Positions 9,092-17,097 of a stretch of DNA of 64,000 nt are shown piece after piece (position 1 is the stretch's first letter; the number at the start of each line of letters is the position of its first letter). This DNA comes from a virus: IMG/VR virus record IMGVR_UViG_3300028827_000102, positions 44,581-108,580 of that record. One strand, 5' to 3'. A model generated the notes under the pieces. That model did no database searches. It was not told where the DNA came from and saw nothing but the letters and a program-made list of their open reading frames with translations. A program made the translations under genes and the position numbers.

Positions 9092-10089
9092 TCATTCACC
9101 TCTATCAACATTTTTCTGGCTATTTTTTCTGCCATAATAATCATATCTTGTTGTAGGTTTTCTTTTTCTAAGAACTCGTGGAGGTGCATAAGCGGATCTT
9201 CAAAAGACGATTCATACTTGCCATGCACCTTAACTGGAGGTTCATAGATTATATTGTCAGGCAAGACTACATTAGGATCAAGCTCTTTTTGTGGCTTTAA
9301 TTTTAAGAATTCAGGTAAATCATCACCTTTAAATTCATCCCAAACAACTAGAGGATATGGATGGTTGATGCGAACAAATTTTGGTTTTGCTTTGCCTGTG
9401 TCTACGATAAGAACGCCTTTATTTTCATCCTCACCAAAATTTACCTGATGTGGCGATCCTGGATAATAAGCGTTGTCAGATATCTTCTGCCTTTTGTGTA
9501 TATCACCAAGAGCCCAGTATACTATATCTGGCACATGGGGTATTTTGATTTGATTTGATTTTATTACCTTTGTACCATTATCCGTCACGGCTCCTGTAAC
9601 AGCTTCGTGCATAACCGCAATTATAGGTTTATTGCTTCTTGTCCTTATCTTTTCCACCATAGATTTTACTACTATATCAAAGTCATATCCAGACCAACCA
9701 TGAAAAGGTAACAATAAAAACACAACATCATTTATTTCGACAAAATCAGGCAGACCGTCACATATAACATGTTTACCAATAGGTAAATGAGACAGATAAT
9801 TAAGAGCCGTATCACCAAACTTATGTGATACTCTTTGATCATGATTGCCAGAAATAGCTATAACCGGTATAGGACAAGAATGCAACCAACCAGAAAATAA
9901 CAATCTTTCGCTGTTTGTTAAATCCGGTCTATCCCAAATATCGCCAGATATAACTATAGCTTCTGCTTTGTATCTATTTGCTATGGCTGTTATTTTGTTT
10001 AGTGTAAATTTGTGTCTTATAAGGTATTTACCAGGAAACTTTGCCCTTAGACAGTTTAAATGTAAATCTGCAGTGTGTAAAAATCTCAT
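9088..10089 (-). CDS. sbcD: SbcD/Mre11-like nuclease
   Basis: 333 residues of the calcineurin-like metallophosphoesterase superfamily. Visible metal-binding motifs are HTADLHL near the N-terminus, ISGDIWDRP, ISGNHDQR and later VMHEA and LGDIHKRQ. All five motifs are present in order, so the enzyme should be active. With the SbcC/Rad50-like protein it would form the end-processing nuclease used in phage recombination and recombination-dependent replication. Overlaps its upstream and downstream neighbours by ATGA. Confidence 0.93.
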   Translation of the reverse strand: MRFLHTADLHLNCLRAKFPGKYLIRHKFTLNKITAIANRYKAEAIVISGDIWDRPDLTNSERLLFSGWLHSCPIPVIAISGNHDQRVSHKFGDTALNYLSHLPIGKHVICDGLPDFVEINDVVFLLLPFHGWSGYDFDIVVKSMVEKIRTRSNKPIIAVMHEAVTGAVTDNGTKVIKSNQIKIPHVPDIVYWALGDIHKRQKISDNAYYPGSPHQVNFGEDENKGVLIVDTGKAKPKFVRINHPYPLVVWDEFKGDDLPEFLKLKPQKELDPNVVLPDNIIYEPPVKVHGKYESSFEDPLMHLHEFLEKENLQQDMIIMAEKIARKMLIEVNE

Positions 10090-10343
10090 AGGTCATTTTT
10101 ACGTATGGCTGTACGGTAGTTGTCAATACTACGCAAGGCCGCTTTTGTTATCAGTTTGTGTACTATTCTAGCCAATTCATCATAAAATTCGTCATCTAGT
10201 ACCCTCATGCCCATACTATGCAACAAAGAGTTAACTTTACTTTTATTAATTAAACGTGATACATTTCCATCTTTGGCCCATTTTTTAGAATGGCGTTTTA
10301 CGGTTACTCTGTCTTTTATTTTTTTCTGTTCTGAACCATTCAT
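10086..10343 (-). CDS. Small basic protein with possible histone fold
   Basis: 85 residues. A basic N-terminal tail of about 35 residues (VKRHSKKWAKDG) leads into a helical core. The core can be laid over archaeal histones without gaps: a short helix ending SMGMRVLDD (histones: ...DAGAERVSDD), a long helix of about 28 residues, then IRKNDL (histones: IKAEDI). The protein stops where the third helix would begin, so that helix is missing or very short. The gene sits in the recombination operon between sbcD and recA. DNA packaging or regulation would fit, but the resemblance is by eye only. Start and stop overlap neighbours by ATGA. Confidence 0.5.
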   Translation of the reverse strand: MNGSEQKKIKDRVTVKRHSKKWAKDGNVSRLINKSKVNSLLHSMGMRVLDDEFYDELARIVHKLITKAALRSIDNYRTAIRKNDL

Positions 10344-10546
10344 TGTATTTTTTGCTTGAATTCTCTATACGTAGTTATAAGACTACGTATTTCATTTTCT
10401 TTAGATAAGACAAATGCTAGTGTTAATACCGAAGCGGCTACGGACATCAAACCAGTACGTACCTTATCAAACAACTCAAACGGAGATGGATTGTGGTACA
10501 TATTTATTGCATAAGATGGAAATGTATGCGATTGTTTATCAGACAT
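10340..10546 (-). CDS. Small putative membrane protein
   Basis: 68 residues with one hydrophobic segment (TGLMSVAASVLTLAFVLS, about residues 31-48) that could span the membrane, followed by a charged helix. It sits one base from the recA stop and overlaps the histone-fold candidate by ATGA, so it is cotranslated with recombination genes. Function unknown. Confidence 0.55.
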   Translation of the reverse strand: MSDKQSHTFPSYAINMYHNPSPFELFDKVRTGLMSVAASVLTLAFVLSKENEIRSLITTYREFKQKIQ

Positions 10547-10547
10547 G

Positions 10548-11702
10548 CTATTCTCCCTCTACTTCTACAGAATCATCTGTGCCGTCTAAAGCGTAGTTTT
10601 TATATCCTAGTAGCTTAAAATGTCGTCTATATACAGCATCCTTTTTTAGTAGAGAAAAACAATAATTTCGGAATTCGTCGCTCTCAGCTACTTTTCTAAA
10701 TGCATCCCAAGCTAGATATTTGTCTGTAAAAAACTTTTTAAGCAGTATTTTATTTTTTCCCTGTTTTCTTTCCACCATTCCTATTGCTTCTAGGAAATCT
10801 AGACCGTCTTGAGCTTTATCTATGCCCTTGCCCATTATAATGTCTAATTCAAACTCTTGAAAAGCGGGGAAAGTCTTGTTTTTTATTGTCCTTACCCATA
10901 CATGTTGGCGATACATACCAACTTTATCTTCTTCGGCTTTCTTTCTACCGTGTACTCTAATTGCATAATCAGGATAATACTTCCAAGCCTGCCCTCCTGT
11001 AGGTGCTTCCGGATTAGCACCAGGCATACGCATATTTATATTCATACGTATCTGATTAGAAGCTATCATTATGGCGCCTTTGTGTGCCAGTAATGATTTA
11101 GTTACGCCAAGAAAACGAGAATGCATTCTAGCTTCTAATCCAGCTGCACCTTCTCCCGTTTCCACATCTCTACTCTTAGAAAACATGGCAGCGACACTAT
11201 CCAACAAAATCAAACAACTTGGTTTATTTATATCATGCAAATTCACATCCGGTAGACGTCTAAGAAATCTATGTAGATGTTTATATACCCCTTCACCTGT
11301 TTCTGGTTGAGCATAAAAATACGCAGGAACATTCTTTCCGTTTATTTCTATTGTTTTGTGTATATCTAATCCTTGTGTACGCATATAAACAGGATCGGCT
11401 GAATGTTCTGTATCATAATGAACAATCGGAATATCTAACTTTTGTCCAGATATCGCACAAGCTTGTAAAAATGTACTTTTTCCGGAAGCTTCTGGACCGT
11501 ATATATGCACTAGCCTGCCACACTGAAAACCTCCACCTAACTTCAGATCTGCTATGAGAGATCCAGTAGACAGGGCTTTATCTACACGATGTGCTTCTCC
11601 CAACGAAACGCAACGTATTTCATCTTTTGTATCATTAAATGCATCTACTATAGCTGTTACCGGATCGGTAAATTCTATATCAGACTTTTTCTTTCTCGGC
11701 AT
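10548..11702 (-). CDS. recA: RecA-like recombinase
   Basis: 384 residues. This strand-exchange ATPase should drive homologous recombination and recombination-dependent replication, as RecA or T4 UvsX does. Walker A is GPEASGKST (residues 69-77). DTEHSAD matches the catalytic-glutamate region and LLDSVAAMFSK the Walker B strand. The later segment NQIRMNINMRMPGANPEAPTG matches the NQ...G-x-x-x-x-P-x-x-x-x-GG loop-2 region of RecA. The ATG at 11702 shares its A with an in-frame TAA upstream (TAATG); that TAA closes the extension of the ssDNA-binding-protein gene described separately. Confidence 0.93.
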   Translation of the reverse strand: MPRKKKSDIEFTDPVTAIVDAFNDTKDEIRCVSLGEAHRVDKALSTGSLIADLKLGGGFQCGRLVHIYGPEASGKSTFLQACAISGQKLDIPIVHYDTEHSADPVYMRTQGLDIHKTIEINGKNVPAYFYAQPETGEGVYKHLHRFLRRLPDVNLHDINKPSCLILLDSVAAMFSKSRDVETGEGAAGLEARMHSRFLGVTKSLLAHKGAIMIASNQIRMNINMRMPGANPEAPTGGQAWKYYPDYAIRVHGRKKAEEDKVGMYRQHVWVRTIKNKTFPAFQEFELDIIMGKGIDKAQDGLDFLEAIGMVERKQGKNKILLKKFFTDKYLAWDAFRKVAESDEFRNYCFSLLKKDAVYRRHFKLLGYKNYALDGTDDSVEVEGE

Positions 11703-11806
11703 TACACTACCTTATCATTTTCTAGATCTATGCACATCGGTAGCCAGAAGCAATTGGCGCATACTTCTTCTTCTCTATACCTGCCATAACAAGCAGGTTT
11801 ACCCCT
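11702..11806 (-). other. In-frame extension of the ssDNA-binding protein after TGA
   Basis: Directly after the TGA that ends the ssDNA-binding-protein gene (11809-11807), the same frame stays open for 34 codons to a TAA at 11704-11702. It encodes a compact cysteine motif, C-x9-C-x2-C-x5-C (KPACYGRY...VCANC...MC). There is no ATG, GTG or TTG before the first cysteine, so it cannot be an ordinary separate gene. The TAA overlaps the recA start as TAATG, the same junction used by clearly coding genes at 26367, 41098 and 60736. I therefore think this is translated by UGA readthrough, or was until a recent nonsense mutation. Confidence 0.55.
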
Positions 11807-12889
11807 TCAATCAAAAGTTAGATCGTCATCGTCATCGAAAGAAAAATCATCAAGGTCGTCAGAAGAATCGGAAGAATCATCGTCATCATCATCGAAAGAA
11901 AGGTCATCGTCATCATCATCGAAAGAAAGGTCATCGTCATCATTCTTATTTTTTGCCTTCTTTTTATTGCCCTTATTGCTTTTATTGCTCTTATTGCCTC
12001 TTTTTCTGCTGCTATTTTTCTTAGTATTTGTCTTCTCTTCGTCTACAGTATCTTCGTCATCAAAAGAAATGTCATCAAGATCATCATCATTGTCAGTATC
12101 AAATTCAATATCGTCAGAAGACGTGCCAGACACAGATACAGACACAGGAGCCCCAGTAGCTTTAGCTAAAGCAGCGTAACACCCCAACGAGTGTAACTTC
12201 TGTTCCAACACATCTGAATCTATGGTTTCTATTGAATCAAGCAAATCTACTAGTACGCCTTTATGTACCTTCCCCCCTAGCTTACATACATAAGCATCCT
12301 TATTTTCAATGTATTTCACGGGGAGACGTTTTCCTGTGGATACGAATTTGTATTCTACTCCACTCATATATGGATTGCTGCTCTTTTGTGCTAGCCATGT
12401 GAGCACTACACCACGCTTGTCGTCGTCAACAGAAGAACCTATTGCTTCTGCTATTCCCTTAAGTTCCTTCCACTCCAATACGTTCATATTTACCAGGCCC
12501 CACTGCTCGTCCGCGTTTTTCTTTATATTTGTGATGTGGAAAGCATGAGCCAAGTATCTGAAACTCTGAGGCATACGCAACCACTCAAAATCATTTCTCA
12601 CGTCTATATACTTGTGGAAATTGGCGCATATGGGGCAACCATTATCGACACTGGTAGCCTCAGCTATATCCCAATTTGGACATAAAGTATAGAATCCCTT
12701 TAGATCGTTTGATCCCTTTGGAACAAACTTGACGTAGTGTGTAACTATGGTAGCAAATCCACCTACCAGCCTAATCTGTACCGGCTTTCCAATAGACGGT
12801 CTAGAAAGCAGAGGAAGCATTTCATCCCAACGTGAATCCGACTGCTGCCCAGGAACCTCTCCCATAGAACGGAAACCCTTTTTTCTCAT
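11807..12889 (-). CDS. gp32-like single-stranded DNA-binding protein
   Basis: 360 residues. It should coat ssDNA during replication and recombination. The N-terminal 200 residues include a zinc-type motif (CPNW...C-P-I-C with nearby histidines) in the position expected for T4 gp32-type proteins, and SNPYMSGVEYKF, typical of the core. From about residue 255 the sequence becomes an acidic tail. It carries a basic block (SRKRGNKSNKSNKGNKKKAK) and repeated DDDDLSFDD units with a 27-base DNA period at about 11878-11935. Acidic tails of SSBs recruit partner proteins. The ATG at 12889 has AAGGAGT upstream. The gene precedes recA, and the frame continues past its TGA into a four-cysteine segment. Confidence 0.82.
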   Translation of the reverse strand: MRKKGFRSMGEVPGQQSDSRWDEMLPLLSRPSIGKPVQIRLVGGFATIVTHYVKFVPKGSNDLKGFYTLCPNWDIAEATSVDNGCPICANFHKYIDVRNDFEWLRMPQSFRYLAHAFHITNIKKNADEQWGLVNMNVLEWKELKGIAEAIGSSVDDDKRGVVLTWLAQKSSNPYMSGVEYKFVSTGKRLPVKYIENKDAYVCKLGGKVHKGVLVDLLDSIETIDSDVLEQKLHSLGCYAALAKATGAPVSVSVSGTSSDDIEFDTDNDDDLDDISFDDEDTVDEEKTNTKKNSSRKRGNKSNKSNKGNKKKAKNKNDDDDLSFDDDDDDLSFDDDDDDSSDSSDDLDDFSFDDDDDLTFD

Positions 12890-12907
12890 GTCTGACTCCT
12901 TGTTTGT

Positions 12908-14269
12908 TTAAATATTGTCGATACGATTGGCCATTTCTTTTGCCACTTGTACCTTACACGCTAACTGTCGAAGTGTTTCTGAATATACTTCAGCCATATC
13001 TAATCCAGAATTATCTATGCCATCTAGAAGACCATTACGTAAACATAATACCCTACACTCATCTTTTGTCAAGTGCTTTAACATCTTTAGAATGAAATCC
13101 TTCGTTTCATCATTTACAGTAAAAGTATGCTCTTCATCTGGGACATATACAAGCTTATCTTTATCATATACAGAAACTTCTTTCCATTCTGCATCTTCCT
13201 TTTGATCTTGGTCATAACTTACCACCTGCGAAGCTTGTACTTCTCTTAATGTATCTTCTATTTTCTGTACACTACACCCTACTTCCTCTGCCAGCATATC
13301 ATTAGTTGGTTCAAAGATATTTAGTTCTGAAGCTAACTTACCAGCAGCTGATTGAATCTTTTGGTACATTCTCCATGTAGATGATGGTATTTTTATTAGT
13401 GGACCTCCACTAGATTTTCTGTATGCTTGTATTCTCTGTACTACCCACTGACGGGCAAAAGTGGGAAAAGACATGCGTTGTCTATAATCATAGTCAGAAA
13501 CAGCTCTCCATAAGCCAAAAGAACCAGCTTGTAGCATATCACTGGCATGTAGGTCAGAATAAGCATATTTACGTACTTCTACTACCACTAATTTCATGTA
13601 TGATTGCACAATGCGATTCTGTATTGTAGAAATACGTTTCACTATATTATTCACTATGCCGACAACTCCGTATAAATAGTTTGGGTACATTATTCCAGCT
13701 CTCTGTTCAATAAGCCTTTTTTTATCCGTAAGTTTGCTTATTCTCTTCATTATTGACACAATCTCATCGTTGTCAGTAGACAACGAAACCTTTGTCTTTA
13801 AGGTTGCCAGTTCTAATTCTATTTGCTGGTAGTTAGAAGTAATGGCATCAAATGTACGCAATATTGCTTCATATCTGCTATTACGTAAACGTAGCCTTTC
13901 TAAAACAGCCTTAGTTTCTTTTTCTGCTACATCTCTCGGAGATGCTGCTAGCCTGAATAGACTATAACCGGTACTTAGTATCTGCAAATTTCCTGTACCG
14001 ATTTGTACATCGTTGATAGTAGTAAAACCTTTGCACGATTCATCGTATATACTATATTTTTCGTTTTTGACAGCACCTCCAGCAATCCTGTAAAGAATAT
14101 AACATATATTGTCTTCCACAAATGTGGTGTATTTTACCAATTCTTGTATGCCGATACTTGTGTATATTTCTATATCTTTAAACAAGGAATCCAATGTATG
14201 GTAATCTATATCCGGGGCAGATAATATTTGCTTTGCAATGCTATTGAACATTTCAAATTTATCGGACAT
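12908..14269 (-). CDS. Sigma-70 family RNA polymerase sigma factor
   Basis: 453 residues. The N-terminal 220 residues are helical and unlike housekeeping sigma factors. Region 2 follows, with ASDMLQAGSFGLWRAVSDYD and FPTFARQWVVQRIQAY, the core-binding and -10-recognition helices, and then KIPSSTWRMYQKIQSAA, which is region 3-like. The segment EEVGCSVQKIEDTLREVQ is a region-3 helix, and the C-terminus (LTKDECRVLCLRNGL onward) matches region 4. It would redirect host RNA polymerase to phage promoters, as T4 gp55 or SPO1 gp28 do. The repeated motif [C/A]TTAA-NN-TTTAGTAGRA in front of structural genes is the obvious candidate target, but that link is inference. Start supported by AAGGA nine bases upstream. 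Confidence 0.88.
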   Translation of the reverse strand: MSDKFEMFNSIAKQILSAPDIDYHTLDSLFKDIEIYTSIGIQELVKYTTFVEDNICYILYRIAGGAVKNEKYSIYDESCKGFTTINDVQIGTGNLQILSTGYSLFRLAASPRDVAEKETKAVLERLRLRNSRYEAILRTFDAITSNYQQIELELATLKTKVSLSTDNDEIVSIMKRISKLTDKKRLIEQRAGIMYPNYLYGVVGIVNNIVKRISTIQNRIVQSYMKLVVVEVRKYAYSDLHASDMLQAGSFGLWRAVSDYDYRQRMSFPTFARQWVVQRIQAYRKSSGGPLIKIPSSTWRMYQKIQSAAGKLASELNIFEPTNDMLAEEVGCSVQKIEDTLREVQASQVVSYDQDQKEDAEWKEVSVYDKDKLVYVPDEEHTFTVNDETKDFILKMLKHLTKDECRVLCLRNGLLDGIDNSGLDMAEVYSETLRQLACKVQVAKEMANRIDNI

Positions 14270-14279
14270 ACCAATGATC

Positions 14280-14296
14280 CTTATTTTTTAGTAGAA
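14280..14296 (+). promoter_or_regulatory. Putative late-promoter motif, copy 2
   Basis: The site reads CTTATTTTTTAGTAGAA and ends 13 bases before the ATG of the SWIM-type protein at 14310. One base in the first half (CTTAT instead of CTTAA) differs from the consensus. Spacing to the start is the same as for copy 4 before the response-regulator gene. Confidence 0.5.
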
Positions 14297-14309
14297 TAGG
14301 ATATATAAC

Positions 14310-14915
14310 ATGCCAATAACAAAAAAATTTGATATACCGCAACTCACACTAAAACATATACTAAAATATTCAAATGTGAGTCCTGTTAAAAGTACAAGCG
14401 GACAGCGACTTAAATCGCCCGCGTCTAGAGTGTCTGAATGTACCTTGATATCTCATCAATATAGTACAGGTTCGCGCGATGGTTTCAGACGAACTAGACA
14501 TAAATATCCTACCATGTACAACGAATTTCGCGGTCTTGTACGTTGCAGCGGAAGCGGTAAGAAACGTTACACATATATCCGTTTCTATGGGCCTCCATCT
14601 CTAGACACTCCTGTTTGGGTGTGGTGTAGCTGTGAACATTTTGCTTACACCTATGAATGGGTTTTAGCAAAATATAAATCCAGTACTATTAGTGCGGGAT
14701 ACAATTCTGTAGGTGTGTCGATACGCCCAGAACCGCCACAAATACGTAACCCAAATAAGTACCCAGGAGCGTGCAAGCATATATTGCTAAGTGCCAAATA
14801 TGCTTTGACCAAAAAGGACCTTATAGAGCAAAGGGAAGCATATGTGGCGGATCTGAAGCGGGCACGCCGCAATAAGATTTTACAGCGTGCCCGCCCCATC
14901 AAGCTTATCCGTTAA
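14310..14915 (+). CDS. SWIM-type zinc-finger protein
   Basis: 201 residues. A C-x-C...C-x-H pattern, VWCSCEHFAYTYEWVL followed after about 35 residues by YPGACKHILLSAKYAL, matches the SWIM zinc-binding motif known in several DNA-associated proteins and in many phage proteins. N- and C-termini are very basic (ADLKRARRNKILQRARPIKLIR), consistent with nucleic-acid binding. It is one of only two plus-strand genes in the replication half and is preceded by the putative late-promoter motif. It may therefore belong to the late set, for example packaging or head assembly, but no specific role can be read off. Confidence 0.75.
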   Translation: MPITKKFDIPQLTLKHILKYSNVSPVKSTSGQRLKSPASRVSECTLISHQYSTGSRDGFRRTRHKYPTMYNEFRGLVRCSGSGKKRYTYIRFYGPPSLDTPVWVWCSCEHFAYTYEWVLAKYKSSTISAGYNSVGVSIRPEPPQIRNPNKYPGACKHILLSAKYALTKKDLIEQREAYVADLKRARRNKILQRARPIKLIR

Positions 14916-15237
14916 CCGACGTCATATCATCATTTGCCAAATCGATACGAATGGAGTGCGAACGGACAAGAGGACCGAGCATAGCCTTCACCACTGTTCG
15001 CAAAGAACGAATGGTTCTACCGTCGCCACCAAGAAACGGACCCCTATCCTTTGGATGCAAATCAAACTCCAGAACCGTCACTCTGCTAGTGCGCATGATA
15101 CGCACGGTAGCGTCCTCTGGATGCTTGGCGATATGATATGCTAGCAACATTACGATCTTTGCAAGGCTAAGGTTGCGCATATCTTCAGTAACCATGTCCT
15201 CAAGTCGGTAAACACCATCAGTAATAGTATCAGTCAT
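14905..15237 (-). CDS. KH-domain RNA-binding protein, KhpA-like
   Basis: 110 residues, close to the size of bacterial KhpA. The pattern is HPEDATVRI...LEFDLHPKDRGPFLGGDGRTIRSLRTVVKAM. It reproduces the KhpA layout: a short helix, beta strand, a helix-GxxG loop (G70-G-D-G73) and helix. Small KH proteins of this family bind RNA and, in Firmicutes, control cell-envelope genes together with KhpB. A phage copy could modulate translation or stability of phage or host mRNA. It overlaps the upstream nuclease gene by ATGA and the convergent SWIM gene by 11 bases at its end. Confidence 0.78.
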   Translation of the reverse strand: MTDTITDGVYRLEDMVTEDMRNLSLAKIVMLLAYHIAKHPEDATVRIMRTSRVTVLEFDLHPKDRGPFLGGDGRTIRSLRTVVKAMLGPLVRSHSIRIDLANDDMTSVNG

Positions 15238-16190
15238 TGTACCTCTCCTTCGTCTATTTTCTGAGAAGTTTCGATTTTCCGTTCCGCTGTCCTATCTTGC
15301 GGTCTCTTGTCTTCTGGATACACCTCGTCGTGCAAAAGGGTTTCAAGCAAAGGGGAAAAGCACATCTGATTAACTTCACAATATCTCGCTGTTGGGTCTC
15401 CCTGACTAGTACATACACCTATCGGAGCGTTTGGTTGTTTCAAACTGTCTTCCGCTGTTTTTATCAGGGCCATTGTCTCTCTGTAAACCCTACGAGATAC
15501 CGGCATCTGTATCGGTACCCACCCTTTCCAATTCCAAGGTGTACCTCTGTCAATATACACTATCACAACACTGTTTATTTTTTCTACTTTTCCTAGATCT
15601 TGACCTCCTATGTTTATTGCATTGGCATAGCAATTAACTTGCACATAGTGCTTTGGGTACGCACTTCTACTATTACGTATCTCGGCTAGCTTGTCAAGGG
15701 AAGATCCCTTAAAATCGACCAGCACATTGTGTCGATAGCTGTCAAAACTAAGAATCATATCTATGTGTCCGGTGAAAGGAACTTTACGATTTTTTGTGAT
15801 TGCATATTCATGGTACATCATTTCTTTTCCACACACCGAACATTTTTGTATACCTAGTTTATGCTTTTTTATCTTCTTACATTTTCGACAGACCCAACAA
15901 CCATAAGCATTGTTAGGCAACATTATTCCGAACCATCGTTGTAGAGCTATGTGTAAAGCCGTGCCTTCTAATGTGGCTGCGTCGCTTATAAACGTATCCT
16001 CTGTTTTCGGTCTTTTACTTAATGGCAAATGTCTATAAATATAGTATTTACGCGGACAGATTGGTAAACTACTTGCTCTCTTTTCCACCCTAAAGGGTAC
16101 ATCGCTTTGCCGTCTTCCCTTTCTTACACGCTCTAGGGCTTGCGCTACCCTACCATCCAATGCTATACTACCCGGTAGTTGGATTTCCAT
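15234..16190 (-). CDS. Cas4/RecB-like PD-(D/E)XK nuclease with cysteine motifs
   Basis: 318 residues. The nuclease core shows GTALHIALQRWFG (helix with the conserved histidine), FTGHIDMIL (catalytic Asp) and VLVDFKGSS (D-x-K motif). One cysteine in CPRKYY near the N-terminus and three near the C-terminus (VC...YC...MC) are placed like the Fe-S cluster ligands of Cas4 and AddB nucleases. A separate zinc ribbon (CWVCRKCK...CSVC, about residues 98-120) is inserted between the first two motifs, which I have not seen as a standard part of Cas4. It probably processes DNA ends during recombination. There is no CRISPR array or cas gene nearby. A good ribosome-binding site (AAAGGTGAG) supports the start. 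Confidence 0.82.
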   Translation of the reverse strand: MEIQLPGSIALDGRVAQALERVRKGRRQSDVPFRVEKRASSLPICPRKYYIYRHLPLSKRPKTEDTFISDAATLEGTALHIALQRWFGIMLPNNAYGCWVCRKCKKIKKHKLGIQKCSVCGKEMMYHEYAITKNRKVPFTGHIDMILSFDSYRHNVLVDFKGSSLDKLAEIRNSRSAYPKHYVQVNCYANAINIGGQDLGKVEKINSVVIVYIDRGTPWNWKGWVPIQMPVSRRVYRETMALIKTAEDSLKQPNAPIGVCTSQGDPTARYCEVNQMCFSPLLETLLHDEVYPEDKRPQDRTAERKIETSQKIDEGEVQ

Positions 16191-16215
16191 TTCTCACCTT
16201 TCAGGCAAAAATACA

Positions 16216-17097
16216 ATGAACGATCTTACTACTATAATCCTTGCGGAACTGGCAAAACACGGAATAAAAGTAGCAAATATAAATGACAATTCTAGAAATA
16301 TTCAAGCTTTCTGTTTCAACGGACATGATCATGATACACCATCCCTATCAATACGCAAGAGCGATGGTGCTTTTTTCTGCTTTGGCTGTGGCACAAAAGG
16401 ACCAAATTGGAATGTACTAGCTGAAAAAATAGGGGCAAAAACCATCGACGACGGTGAAATGCCAAATCCTTTTGGCATCATGTATGAATATATAGAAAAA
16501 GCTATGACTGACTCTGGTGATGTTACCCTACCTATGGGAGCCATTCCTTGGGCGAAGGGAGCATGGCGATCATTACCAGAAAAATTTTTGAAAATGTTAG
16601 GTGCGTACTTTTGGTATGATTCTGGAGTACATGCAGATAGAATTCTTTTTCCCATTATACAGCTAGGTTCATTAGCCGGTTGGGTAGCTAGACGGCTAGA
16701 TGACGGGCGCATGAAATACAGGAATTCATCCGATCTAAGAAGCAGGGAAATATTGTATCCATATGACTTTGTGTATGATAGAGACCCGCGTACAATAGTA
16801 TTGGTGGAAGGACCATTCGATGCTTTACGATTATTACGTTTTCGTATACCGGCTTTAGCTTTTATGGGAACCAATAATTTTACAGAAGAAAATGCCATCA
16901 TGCTTTCGTCTTTTGTATCGGAAGTTATAGTGTGTACGGATAATGATGATGCTGGCAACAAATGTAGAAAAAATATAGTAACACCAATATGCAAAGACTA
17001 TGGATTAAAAGTAAGCCATTTCTTTCCCCCTAAAGGTTCTGACCCAGGAGACATGCCATTGCGTTATATACGAAAGCTAAAAGAGATTTGTTCTTAG
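16216..17097 (+). CDS. DnaG-like primase (zinc finger plus TOPRIM)
   Basis: 293 residues. It makes RNA primers for DNA replication. The N-terminus has a zinc-finger-like C...H...C-x2-C arrangement (CFNGHDHDTPSL...FFCFGCG). TOPRIM motifs are VLVEGPFDALRL (catalytic Glu) and VIVCTDNDDAG (D-x-D). The C-terminal helicase-binding domain of bacterial DnaG is lacking, so it is a short phage-type primase without a fused helicase. It is transcribed from the plus strand in the middle of minus-strand replication genes. It starts only 25 bases from the divergent nuclease gene and converges with 17094-17807. Confidence 0.88.
   Translation: MNDLTTIILAELAKHGIKVANINDNSRNIQAFCFNGHDHDTPSLSIRKSDGAFFCFGCGTKGPNWNVLAEKIGAKTIDDGEMPNPFGIMYEYIEKAMTDSGDVTLPMGAIPWAKGAWRSLPEKFLKMLGAYFWYDSGVHADRILFPIIQLGSLAGWVARRLDDGRMKYRNSSDLRSREILYPYDFVYDRDPRTIVLVEGPFDALRLLRFRIPALAFMGTNNFTEENAIMLSSFVSEVIVCTDNDDAGNKCRKNIVTPICKDYGLKVSHFFPPKGSDPGDMPLRYIRKLKEICS

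Noticed and set aside
11807-11809. General recoding of TGA as tryptophan in this phage
   Set aside because: TGA ends several genes in ATGA or TGATG overlaps (for example at 3532, 5532, 7979, 9088), and tryptophan is written TGG throughout, so TGA is a normal stop here; only local readthrough is considered.
11554-12024. 156-codon plus-strand open frame
   Set aside because: It is the antisense of recA and of the Asp-rich tail of the ssDNA-binding protein; the His/Lys/Arg-rich product is the expected reverse of GAT-rich repeats.
15234-16190. Part of a CRISPR-Cas system because of the Cas4-like nuclease
   Set aside because: No cas1, cas2, effector genes or repeats are present; Cas4-like nucleases are common as stand-alone phage proteins.
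16329-16994. 221-codon minus-strand frame opposite the primase
   Set aside because: Fully inside the primase gene, which shows conserved zinc-finger and TOPRIM motifs.
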